Source of the DNA: CAZFAT01 sp964517075 | GTDB lineage: Bacteria; Acidobacteriota; Vicinamibacteria; Vicinamibacterales; SCN-69-37 | NCBI GenBank assembly: GCA_964517075.1 | Contig: CAZFAT010000388.1 | Location: 1 to 17,793, forward strand | Length of the DNA stretch: 17,793 bases | Direction: 5' to 3' | Part shown: piece after piece, positions 1 through 6,523 of the stretch | Numbering within the stretch: the first letter of the stretch is position 1 | How the letters are laid out: every line of letters starts with the position of its first letter | Notes under the pieces: generated by a model | Seen by the model: the letters and a program-made list of their open reading frames with translations, nothing else | Databases searched by the model: none | What the model was told of the DNA's origin: nothing | Position numbers and translations under genes: made by a program

Positions 1-1
1 C

Positions 2-268
2 TGGCTGCCGACCGAGGCGACGAGGATCGAGATCGGTTGGGGCGATTCGCCGTCCCTGAGCGTGGGAAACGTCGCGCAGGCGAACCTGACTCCGTTGAAG
101 GACCAGGCCGGACGCCCCTCGCGCGTGGAAGGCGCCGCCGCCCAGGCCGCATTTCAGCTGGCCAGTATGGATTTGGCCAGCAGCAAGGGCAGCCGGTGGT
201 CGGATCCCAAGCTGCGCGAGTGGCAAGGCGATTCGGGGACCCTCCACCAATTCAACTGGAGCGCCTGA
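2..268 (+). CDS. C-terminal part of an unidentified protein (5'-truncated by window edge)
   Basis: An open frame enters from the left edge and ends at a TGA at 266-268, giving about 88 residues. It begins WLPTEATRIEIGWGDSPSLS and ends with GDSGTLHQFNWSA. The sequence is soluble-looking, with no membrane segment or recognisable catalytic motif. I do not recognise the family with confidence. The next gene on the same strand encodes a DUF2182 membrane protein, and DUF2182 genes are commonly paired with DUF1326 genes. A DUF1326-type partner is therefore a reasonable guess from context, not from a motif. The 161-bp gap to the next gene shows no clear terminator or promoter, so co-transcription is possible. 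Confidence 0.55.
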   Translation, partial: WLPTEATRIEIGWGDSPSLSVGNVAQANLTPLKDQAGRPSRVEGAAAQAAFQLASMDLASSKGSRWSDPKLREWQGDSGTLHQFNWSA

Positions 269-429
269 TCGGCATCGTCGCGCGTCCTGAAGCGGCGGAC
301 GGGTTCAGGCGAGCCGACCGCCAGCACCACCGCGCGGGGTCGCAGGCGCGTCAGTGTGCAACGCTCTGACCCACCCGCCCGTGCGCACCAGTCGCACGTG
401 ACGGCCAGCGCCGGGTTCCGGGATTTGCG

Positions 430-1275
430 ATGATCGACGCAGTCCTCACCGCAGTACTCCGGCGCGACCGTGCGATGGTGGTCATTGCGATCGTCGTCAT
501 CACCGGTTTGGCGTGGGCCTATATCTTCTGGCTCGCGGCGCAGATGGCGGCCACCGCTGAAGGCGCGATGGCCGGAATGCCCACGCCCGGCGGATCTGGG
601 ACCATGGCGGGGATGAATAGGGGCGCCGCCGTCGAGCCTGCGTTCCGCACGTGGAGCGTTGCCGATTTCGCCTTCATGTTCACCATGTGGGCGGTGATGA
701 TGGTCGGCATGATGACGCCCTCCGTCGCGCCGATGGTCCTGCTCTATGGCGCCGTCGGCCGCAACGCAGGGGCAGGCAGCCGGCCTCTCGCCGCGACCGG
801 CTGGTTTGCCGCGGGTTATCTCTCAGCCTGGATCGCCTTCAGCCTGGCCGCGACCGGCGCCCAGTGGACGTTGACCCGGCTCGCCTTGCTGACGCCGATG
901 ATGGCGAGCGCGAGCCGCATCTTCGGCGGCATTGTGCTGATTGCCGCCGGGCTGTATCAGTGGTCACCGCTCAAAGACACGTGTCTCCGCCAATGCCAGA
1001 CGCCGCTCGGCTTCCTGATGAGCCGTGGAGGCTTCCGTTCGGACCGGTTCGCCGCTCTGCGGCTGGGAGCGGAGCACGGTGCGTATTGTGTGGGCTGTTG
1101 CTGGATTCTGATGATGCTCCTCTTTGTTGGCGGCATCATGAACGTGTTGTGGATCGCCGGTCTGACGATTCTGATACTCCTCGAGAAGGTCGTGCCCATG
1201 GGCCGTCTCATACCTCGCCTTGCCGGTGCAGTCATCGCAACCGGCGGCGTCTTTCTCCTCTTCGGGCGGTCCTGA
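430..1275 (+). CDS. DUF2182 family integral membrane protein, putative metal-binding
   Basis: A 281-residue polytopic membrane protein. The signature MWAVMMVGMMTPSVAPMVLL at residues 86-105 is typical of the DUF2182 family, whose members are annotated as predicted metal-binding membrane proteins. The first membrane segment spans about residues 17-37. It is followed by a Met-rich loop (about residues 38-66) with two MAGM motifs. Later come two Cys motifs: CLRQCQTP (C185, C189) and HGAYCVGCCW (H216, C220, C223, C224). These suggest copper or another soft metal as ligand, but this is inference. The last membrane segments cover roughly residues 226-278. The start at 430 has only a weak upstream purine stretch. 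The molecular function of the family is not established. Confidence 0.85.
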   Translation: MIDAVLTAVLRRDRAMVVIAIVVITGLAWAYIFWLAAQMAATAEGAMAGMPTPGGSGTMAGMNRGAAVEPAFRTWSVADFAFMFTMWAVMMVGMMTPSVAPMVLLYGAVGRNAGAGSRPLAATGWFAAGYLSAWIAFSLAATGAQWTLTRLALLTPMMASASRIFGGIVLIAAGLYQWSPLKDTCLRQCQTPLGFLMSRGGFRSDRFAALRLGAEHGAYCVGCCWILMMLLFVGGIMNVLWIAGLTILILLEKVVPMGRLIPRLAGAVIATGGVFLLFGRS

Positions 1276-1421
1276 ACATCGTCGCTCAACTCGTGACCTT
1301 TCCTGCCATCCGCTGAAACGGCCTGAACGAGAAGACGGTGTCTCGTGGTTACCCATGGGTTACCCAGCCGGCCAAGGGTGAACAGTCGGCCGGCGGGAGT
1401 TGATGAATTGTCGAGGAACAT

Positions 1422-1466
1422 TGGAGCCGGCGCGCGGGCTCGAACCGCGGACCTGCGGATTACGAA
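1422..1466 (-). repeat. Distal att-like direct repeat (partial tRNA-Thr 3' half)
   Basis: Forty-four of 45 bases are identical to 2985-3029. The only mismatch is at 1457 (G, against T at 3020). Read on the minus strand it covers the anticodon loop TTCGTAA, the 3' anticodon strand, the variable loop, the T arm, the acceptor 3' strand and CCA. Similarity stops at the 5' edge of the anticodon loop. No D arm or 5' acceptor strand is present, so it cannot encode a tRNA. Confidence 0.8.
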
Positions 1467-1510
1467 CAGGAGGGCTTGCGCCAGGCGCCTGAAGTGGTCA
1501 CAATGACTAC

Positions 1511-1798
1511 ATGCCAAAGAACGTCGTCGGCGCCAGGGAATTGAAGGTGCGTCTCGGCACCTACCTCCGCCGTGTCCGGCAGGGGCACAGGCTCGTGGTC
1601 ACCGATCGCGGACAGCCGGTCGCCGAGCTGCGCCCACTCGGCGGCGAGGCCGGAGCGCAGTCGATCCTTGTGGAGTTGGAGGCGAAGGGCGTTGTGACTC
1701 GCCCAACCCGGAAGGGGCTGGTTCCGTTTCGCCCGATCGACAACCGCGGTGGCGAGCTCTCGACTGCGGTGGTCGAGGATCGCGATGATCGCATCTGA
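1511..1798 (+). CDS. Type II antitoxin, Phd/YefM (prevent-host-death) family
   Basis: A 95-residue protein with the N-terminal fold signature of Phd/YefM antitoxins: VGARELKVRLGTYLRRVRQG followed by VVTDRGQPVAELRPL. In this family the N-terminal half dimerises and binds the operon promoter, and the C-terminal tail wraps the toxin. The tail here (about residues 50-95) is charged and of low complexity, as expected. The TGA stop overlaps the ATG of the PIN toxin by one base (TGATG at 1796-1800), so translation is probably coupled and the pair should autoregulate. It begins 44 bp inside the distal att-like repeat. No strong ribosome binding site precedes ATG 1511. Confidence 0.85.
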   Translation: MPKNVVGARELKVRLGTYLRRVRQGHRLVVTDRGQPVAELRPLGGEAGAQSILVELEAKGVVTRPTRKGLVPFRPIDNRGGELSTAVVEDRDDRI

Positions 1799-2214
1799 TG
1801 CGGTATTTCGACGCCAGTGCCCTGGCGAAGCGCTATGTCCGCGAGAAGGGCAGCGTAAAGGTCCGACGGCTCCTGTCGTCGGACTTGGCGGCCACGAGCC
1901 GGTATTCAGCGGTGGAGATCGCCTCGGCGCTGGCGCGTCGCGCACGAGAAGGGGCCGTCTCGCATGAAGATCGCGAGCGGACGCTGGCCGCGCTCCAGGT
2001 GGATCTGGGCGCGATGCTCATCGTCGAGCTGACGGCCGAAGTCGTCATCCGGGCCCAAGCACTCCTGCAACGTCATTCCCTTCGGGCAGGCGATGCCGTC
2101 CAGCTCGCCAGTTGCCTGCGTCTCCGGGAGGAGCTCGAGGACGACGTGAGCCTGGTCGCGTTTGATGAACGCCTGGTCGCCGCAGCGCGCAAGGAGCGAA
2201 TCGCCCTTGTGTGA
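1798..2214 (+). CDS. PIN-domain ribonuclease toxin (VapC-like)
   Basis: A 138-residue single PIN domain. The acidic metal-binding set is visible: D5 in YFDASALAKRY, E40 in RYSAVEIASAL, D99 in RAGDAVQLAS and D123 in VAFDERLVAAA. All are at family-typical spacing, so the toxin looks catalytically intact. PIN toxins of this type are Mg-dependent endoribonucleases, often cutting tRNA or rRNA; the target here cannot be read from the sequence. It overlaps its antitoxin by one base, and the length is normal for the family. Its 3' end faces the decayed minus-strand DsrE remnant. It is the only intact operon between the two tRNA-derived repeats. Confidence 0.9.
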   Translation: MRYFDASALAKRYVREKGSVKVRRLLSSDLAATSRYSAVEIASALARRAREGAVSHEDRERTLAALQVDLGAMLIVELTAEVVIRAQALLQRHSLRAGDAVQLASCLRLREELEDDVSLVAFDERLVAAARKERIALV

Positions 2215-2245
2215 GCAGGTGCGCATGCCCGGCGGCAACCGCGGC

Positions 2246-2436
2246 GGCGATCCGCCCACTCGACCCAGTCGACAAGCTCTTCCATCGAACTTCGGTGCGT
2301 CATGTCCGTCAGCTCCGCATCGGCTATGCCGCGGGCGTCCATGCACGTGGCGCACAACACCGATCTCACCGCCGCGCCGACCGACACTCCGCAGCATCAC
2401 CTCGACGCTGTCGTAGCCCTGCGGCAGGTTCGGTGC
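2246..2436 (-). pseudogene. DsrE-family protein remnant, frameshifted and N-terminally truncated
   Basis: On the minus strand, one frame (about 2436 down to 2358) reads PNLPQGYDSVEVMLRSVGRR and then GGEIGV. A second frame, from about 2354 down to 2246, continues with CATCMDARGIADAELTDM, then RSSMEELVDWVEWADR. Together they match the second half of small DsrE-family proteins, including the conserved CxxCMDARG segment. A one-base insertion near 2355-2358 (the GTTGTGC stretch) would explain the frame change. The family's N-terminal half is absent: upstream sequence belongs to a MerR-like remnant. DsrE proteins are small sulfur-transfer or cysteine-redox proteins, but this copy cannot make a full product. 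The identification is from motif memory and has not been searched. Confidence 0.65.
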
Positions 2437-2454
2437 GGGTCCTACCCGTGCCGC

Positions 2455-2735
2455 GAATGAGTCCGCAAAACGACTGCGCGCACTCCTGTGGCGCTCCGCC
2501 GTCTTCCCATCGCCTGATGGTGGAGTTCAACTGGGTCTTGAGATGGCGCAGCAACGTGCTTCTCGACTCGATCTCCGCGATGTGCCGGCGGGCGAAGTCG
2601 AGCGCGCGCGAGCACGGTGCGGCCCCCCCCGCGCGCGAGCCCGAGGATCTCGCGAATGTCGTCAAGCGAGAACCTGCGCCTGCGGCCTCCGGATCAGCAG
2701 CACCTGATCATTGGCATCAGCCGAAGGGCGGGCGC
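2455..2735 (-). pseudogene. MerR-family transcriptional regulator remnant, multiple frameshifts
   Basis: Three minus-strand frames join into one MerR-like order. The first piece has RPPFG and ANDQVLLIRRPQAQ, in place of the winged-helix end. From 2672 a second frame gives FSLDDIREILGLARGG. After an eight-C run at 2623-2630 a third frame gives CSRALDFARRHIAEIESR, then LRHLKTQLNSTIRRWEDGG and CAQSFCGLI. This corresponds to the helix after the DNA-binding domain, the dimerisation coiled coil and the C-terminal Cys region of heavy-metal-type MerR regulators. The helix-turn-helix itself is not recognisable upstream. It lies directly before the DsrE remnant on the same strand, suggesting a former regulator-DsrE operon. 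Confidence 0.65.
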
Positions 2736-2984
2736 ATTTTGACGATGCGCGACGGGCACGCTCTTGCGGACGCCATGGCGGAAGCCAGCGATGTCATGCG
2801 TGACGCCGTCTCCGAAGCCGGTGATTGTTGCGATGACCGTGAAGGGTGGCCGCGCCTGATACCACAGGTCTTCCGTTCTGTGACCCCCGTGTGACCCCGC
2901 AGCCGTCGGCGGTTACCTGTACGTTCCCTCAAGACGGACTGACGCCGGAAACAAGGTGTTCTTGCGTGATGTTCTGAGGGAATC
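2736..2984. other. Gene-poor right end of islet
   Basis: No convincing gene lies between the MerR-like remnant and the tRNA. A minus-strand frame around 2780-2870 reads WYQARPPFTVIATITGFGD, which looks protein-like, but I do not recognise it and it has no good start. Two close copies of GTGACCCC occur near 2880-2896. An 8-bp inverted repeat TTCCCTCA/TGAGGGAA (2924-2931 and 2975-2982) sits next to the tRNA 3' end. It has no T-run, so I do not call a terminator. These could be leftover recombinase arm sites or chance. Confidence 0.35.
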
Positions 2985-3029
2985 TGGAGCCGGCGCGCGG
3001 GCTCGAACCGCGGACCTGCTGATTACGAA
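2985..3029 (-). repeat. Proximal att-like repeat inside tRNA-Thr
   Basis: This is the partner of the copy at 1422-1466, with 44 of 45 bases identical. It forms the 3' part of the intact tRNA-Thr gene, from the anticodon loop to CCA. Integration into this segment would regenerate the tRNA, which explains why the gene remains functional. Confidence 0.75.
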
Positions 3030-3060
3030 TCAGCTGCTCTACCAACTGAGCTACGCCGGC
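2985..3060 (-). tRNA. tRNA-Thr (anticodon CGT)
   Basis: The minus strand folds as a complete 76-nt tRNA. The acceptor arms are GCCGGCG and CGCCGGC, the D arm is GCTC AGTTGGTA GAGC, and the anticodon arm is GCTGA TTCGTAA TCAGC with anticodon CGT, reading ACG. The T arm is CGCGG TTCGAGC CCGCG. The discriminator is T and the CCA is encoded. All stems pair perfectly. It lies 121 bp downstream of the antiporter gene on the same strand and serves as the apparent attachment site of the islet. Confidence 0.97.
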
Positions 3061-3181
3061 ACGGCGGGCGCGCGCCGTCGATGACGGCCATCGACGGGCG
3101 ATCGAAGGGCCAGTCTAGCACACGGGTTCGGGATGACCGCCTCGACCGGCCCCTGAGTGCCGAGTGCTGGATCTGCGCCCT

Positions 3182-5188
3182 TCACACCACACTCGACGTC
3201 GCCGCCGCGTCCACGTCCTGGGCCGCGCGCTCGAAGCGCGCAATCTGCTCGCGCGTGCCCAGCACCGCGACCAGATCGCCGGCCGTGAGGCGCGCGGTGC
3301 TGTCCGGATTCGCCGTCAGCCGTCCGGCGTGAATGATCCCCACGATCGACACGCCGAGCGAGGATCGAATCCTCAGCGCGCTCAGGGTCCGGCCGGCGAA
3401 CGGACTGGTCGCGCTGATGCCGTGCCAGGTGAAGTCGAGCTGGCGCGCCAGGTCGCCCACCGGCGCGCGCGACGAGAGGCCCTCGGTGCCCTCGAGCGCC
3501 GGCAGGCCGTACTGCTGCCGGCGGATGGCGCTGGCGACCTGCAGAATCTCGTGCGCCGGCACATTGAAGTGCTCCATCGCCTGCCGCGTCATCTCGATCG
3601 CCGCCTCGAACTCCGGCGAGGCGATTTCCTCGATGCCCAGCGCCCACAATTGCTGGACCGCGTCGCGGCTGTCGGCGCGCGCGACGATCGGCACGTCCGG
3701 CCGCACGCGCTGCACGTTCGCGACGATGCCGCGCACGTCGGTGAACGCCGGCACGGTCACCAGGACCGCGCGCGCCCGGGCCAGCCCCGCCGCCTCGAGC
3801 ACCACGGGATGGCTCGCATCCCCGTAGAGGACCGGCAGCCCGGCCAGCCGCGCCTGCTCGACGCGGCGATCGTCCAGCTCGACCAGCAGGCACGGCAGAT
3901 GCAGGTGCGTCAGCGCCTCGGCGATGCCGCGCCCGACGCGTCCCGCCCCCGTGATGATCACGTGATCGGCCAGGCCGCCGCTCGGCACATTCGTCGTCTG
4001 CAGGGGCTCGCGGAGGTCACGCCGTGGACCGCGAAACCGCGCGTAGAACCAGGGCGACAGGCCGGAGATCGCCGGCGTGAGCGCCATCGTGATAATCGCC
4101 GCGTTCAGCACCTGCGCGTAGACCTCGTCGCTGATCGCGCCCGACGTGACGCCAACGCGGGCGAGGACGAAGGCGAACTCCCCGACCTGGAACAGCGTCA
4201 GCCCCACGGCCCACGGCACGATGTTCCGGTAGCGGAAGATCCAGACGACCCCGGCGAGGATGGCGCCCTTGCCGAGGATCAATACGAGGACGATGGCGGT
4301 GAGCGCGCCGAGGTGCGGCCAGATGAGCGCCGGGTTCATCAGCATGCCGACCGAGACGAAGAACAGCATGCCGAAGAGATCGCGGAGCGGCATGACGTCG
4401 CTGAGCGCCTGGTGCGCGTATTCGGAATCGCTGATGACCAGGCCGGCCACGAACGCGCCGAGCGCCAGCGAGACGCCGAACGCCCACGTCGTATAACCCA
4501 CCCCCAGCGCCACCGCCGTCGTCGAGAGCAGGAACAGCTCGCGGGAACCGACGCGGGCCACGAACGACATGACGCGCGGCACCACGCGCGTGGCGACCAG
4601 GACGATGACCCCGAGGAGCAGGGCCGCGCGGCCGGTCGCGATCAGCACGTCCCACAGCTCCGTGCCCGGACCGCTGACCGCGGGCAGGACGATCATGAGC
4701 GGCACGACGGCGAGATCCTGGACGACGAGGATGCCGAGCATGACGCGGCTCGACAGCGTGCCCAGCCGCCCCTGCGCCTGAATGGTCTTGAGCGCGACCA
4801 TCGTGCTCGACAGCGAAATCGCCGCGCCGAACCACACCGCCGGCAGCCAGCTCCACCCGAACACGCGCGCCAGGAGGACGCCGAGGCCGAGGGTGAGGAC
4901 CACCTGCATCAGGCCGCCGGCGACCGCCACCAGCCGGACCGGTTTCAACTCGCGAAACGACAACTCCAGGCCCAGTGAGAAGAGCAGGAGGGCGACACCC
5001 AGCTCGGCGAGTTGTTCGATGTCGTGGATGTTGGCGACGGTGAGGCCGCCCGTGAAGGGACCGATGGCCACGCCGGCGAGGATGTAGCCGACGATCAGGG
5101 GCTGGCCGATCAGGCGCGCGAGGAAGCCGCCCGCGAGGGCGGCCAGCAGCACGAGGATGAGGTCGCCCACCAGTTCCATGACTGGCAT
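3182..5188 (-). CDS. Monovalent cation:proton antiporter, CPA2/KefB-like, with C-terminal RCK domains
   Basis: A 668-residue inner-membrane protein. Residues 5-385 are a Na_H_exchanger-type transmembrane domain of about 12-13 helices, with family motifs GYILAGVAIGPFTGG (34-48) and VVQDLAVVPLMIVLPA (155-170, D158 of the ion site). Residues 408-525 are a TrkA-N/RCK domain with the Rossmann motif GAGRVGRG (414-421) and acidic E437 after the second strand. Residues about 590-660 are a TrkA-C/RCK-C domain. The role is likely ligand-gated K+ or Na+ efflux in exchange for protons. The reading frame stays open upstream of 5188, but the membrane domain begins at MPVMEL. ATG 5188 and ATG 5179 are both possible starts, and neither has a clear ribosome binding site. 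It is divergent from the PepSY-like pair, with 72 bp between. Confidence 0.9.
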   Translation of the reverse strand: MPVMELVGDLILVLLAALAGGFLARLIGQPLIVGYILAGVAIGPFTGGLTVANIHDIEQLAELGVALLLFSLGLELSFRELKPVRLVAVAGGLMQVVLTLGLGVLLARVFGWSWLPAVWFGAAISLSSTMVALKTIQAQGRLGTLSSRVMLGILVVQDLAVVPLMIVLPAVSGPGTELWDVLIATGRAALLLGVIVLVATRVVPRVMSFVARVGSRELFLLSTTAVALGVGYTTWAFGVSLALGAFVAGLVISDSEYAHQALSDVMPLRDLFGMLFFVSVGMLMNPALIWPHLGALTAIVLVLILGKGAILAGVVWIFRYRNIVPWAVGLTLFQVGEFAFVLARVGVTSGAISDEVYAQVLNAAIITMALTPAISGLSPWFYARFRGPRRDLREPLQTTNVPSGGLADHVIITGAGRVGRGIAEALTHLHLPCLLVELDDRRVEQARLAGLPVLYGDASHPVVLEAAGLARARAVLVTVPAFTDVRGIVANVQRVRPDVPIVARADSRDAVQQLWALGIEEIASPEFEAAIEMTRQAMEHFNVPAHEILQVASAIRRQQYGLPALEGTEGLSSRAPVGDLARQLDFTWHGISATSPFAGRTLSALRIRSSLGVSIVGIIHAGRLTANPDSTARLTAGDLVAVLGTREQIARFERAAQDVDAAATSSVV

Positions 5189-5260
5189 GGAGCGTACAGG
5201 GAGCGGGGCGGCACGGCAATCGGGCGGGGCGGCGCGGGTGGGTGCGATAGAGTGTGGCGC

Positions 5261-5842
5261 ATGTTCTCGCGCCTCCTGCGCCGCACGCACATGTACCTGG
5301 CGCTGTTCCTGTTCCCCTGGATGCTGATGTACGCGCTCAGCACGATGGCCATGAATCACCGCCGCTGGTTCACGGGACCGCCCCCCACGTTCGAGCGCGA
5401 GCGGGAGCTGGTGTATGACGGCGTGTTCTCCGAGGACGCGCCGCCGCGGGCGATGTCGGAGCAACTGCTCGCGTCGCTGGACCTCGACGGGGCGCACGCC
5501 GTCACGCGCCGCAACGACGGCACGCTCGTGATCGCCCGCAACGATCTCGTCACGCCGCGCCGGATCACCTATACGCCGGCCGATCGCCGGGTCGTCATCG
5601 AGACGCAGCCGGTGCGCGCCAACGCGATGCTCGAACGCTTTCACCGGCGGCGCGGCTATTCCACCGGCTACGCGCTCGATACGATCTGGGCGGTCTCCGT
5701 GGATCTGGTCATCGTGGCGATGATTTTCTGGGCGCTGTCCGGTCTGTGGATGTGGTGGGAGATGAAGGTCACGCGCCGGTACGGCCTCGTCGCCTTCGCC
5801 GGGGGCAGCGCCCTCTTCGCGTTCTATCTGCTGGCCATCTGA
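5261..5842 (+). CDS. PepSY-associated TM-like membrane protein (first of tandem pair)
   Basis: A 193-residue protein. One N-terminal membrane segment (MYLALFLFPWMLMYALSTM, about residues 11-29) is followed by an extracytoplasmic domain (about 30-140). Two C-terminal segments follow (about 143-166, ending SGLWMWWEMK, and 173-192). This layout and the SGLWMWW motif fit PepSY-associated transmembrane proteins. Conserved His occur in RRTHMYL and ERFHRRRGY. The frame is open further upstream, but that part would overlap the antiporter gene. ATG 5261 starts exactly at the segment shared with the next gene. Biochemical function is not established; some relatives belong to iron or flavin reductase-type systems. 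Confidence 0.75.
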   Translation: MFSRLLRRTHMYLALFLFPWMLMYALSTMAMNHRRWFTGPPPTFERERELVYDGVFSEDAPPRAMSEQLLASLDLDGAHAVTRRNDGTLVIARNDLVTPRRITYTPADRRVVIETQPVRANAMLERFHRRRGYSTGYALDTIWAVSVDLVIVAMIFWALSGLWMWWEMKVTRRYGLVAFAGGSALFAFYLLAI

Positions 5843-5849
5843 TCACGTC

Positions 5850-6455
5850 ATGACGCTGTCGCATTTCAACCGGCGCCTCCACCTCTACCTCGGCCTGACC
5901 CTGCTGCCGTGGTTCTTCATGTACGGCGTGTCGTCGATCCCGTTCGCGCACAACGCGGTCTTCGAGTGGCTCGATGCCAGGAAGAAGCTGCCGCTCTGGA
6001 TGCTGCGCGGGGAGGGCGCGATCGACCTGCCGGTGCCCGACGACCCGGAGGGGCTCCGGCGCTTCGGCCGGCAGCTGCTCGACGAAGCCGGTATTCAGAA
6101 CACGAGCTACGGCGTGTACCGGGTGAACCCGACGCAGGTCAACGTCAACGCCTTCACGTTCTGGCACACGGCACAGGTGAAGTACTTCACCGACCAGAAG
6201 CGCTTCACGGTGGAGGACCGGCGGTTCCGCTGGGCCCAGTTCCTGACCGGCATGCACGCGCGCGGCGGCTTCGAGCAGGACGATCCGGTCGCCACTTCCT
6301 GGAGCGTCGTCGTCGACATCGTGCAGATCGGGATCGTGCTCTGGGTCGCGTCGGGCCTGTGGATGTGGTGGGACCTCCGCGGGCACCGGCGATGGGGCGC
6401 GCTCGCGATCCTCGCCGGGCTCGCGTCGTTCCTCCTGTTCACGCTCAGGCTGTGA
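5850..6455 (+). CDS. PepSY-associated TM-like membrane protein (second of tandem pair)
   Basis: A 201-residue paralogue of the preceding gene, with the same three-segment topology. RRLHLYLGLTLLPWFFMYGV (about residues 9-28) is the first membrane segment. FLTGMHARGGF precedes the second, which ends ASGLWMWWDLR, and a last hydrophobic helix closes the protein. It starts 7 bp after the stop of its partner without a strong ribosome binding site, so the two are probably co-transcribed and translationally coupled. The two proteins share ends but have different middle domains, which suggests a heteromeric membrane complex. That is inference. Confidence 0.75.
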   Translation: MTLSHFNRRLHLYLGLTLLPWFFMYGVSSIPFAHNAVFEWLDARKKLPLWMLRGEGAIDLPVPDDPEGLRRFGRQLLDEAGIQNTSYGVYRVNPTQVNVNAFTFWHTAQVKYFTDQKRFTVEDRRFRWAQFLTGMHARGGFEQDDPVATSWSVVVDIVQIGIVLWVASGLWMWWDLRGHRRWGALAILAGLASFLLFTLRL

Positions 6456-6523
6456 CCGCGGGGGCGGACCGACCCTTGCCATCCCGGCCCGACGATGGCA
6501 TCGTCGTCGTCGGGGAGGGAATC

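Larger units (their letters stand above)
1422..3029. mobile_element. tRNA-Thr-associated genomic islet without integrase (remnant)
   Basis: The islet lies between a 45-nt copy of the tRNA-Thr 3' half (1422-1466) and the intact gene (2985-3060, minus strand). The copy runs from the anticodon loop through the encoded CCA. That is the usual extent of an attachment site used by tyrosine integrases that target the anticodon-loop sublocation. The tRNA 3' end points towards the islet, which is the expected geometry. The content is an antitoxin-toxin pair (1511-2214), then decayed MerR-like and DsrE-like genes on the opposite strand, then about 250 bp with no gene. No integrase or excisionase is visible, so it should now be immobile unless helped in trans. 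An old tandem tRNA duplication is a less likely alternative. Confidence 0.6.

Noticed and set aside
37..369. 110-residue open frame over the first gene
   Set aside because: Arg/Gly-rich shadow frame overlapping the better-supported frame that ends at 268.
1367..1394. GCCGGCC / GGCCGGC inverted repeat downstream of the DUF2182 gene as a terminator
   Set aside because: The loop is 14 nt, the arms are partly self-palindromic, there is no T-run, and it lies about 90 bp after the stop.
2211..2894. 227-residue plus-strand open frame across the islet
   Set aside because: Low-complexity composition; the minus strand of the same region carries recognisable MerR and DsrE pieces, so this is a shadow.
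3164..4978. 604-residue plus-strand frame
   Set aside because: Arg/His/Asp-rich antisense shadow of the antiporter gene.
5189..5644. N-terminal extension of the antiporter frame up to 5644
   Set aside because: It overlaps the divergent PepSY-like gene, has antisense composition, and the family N-terminus begins at 5188.
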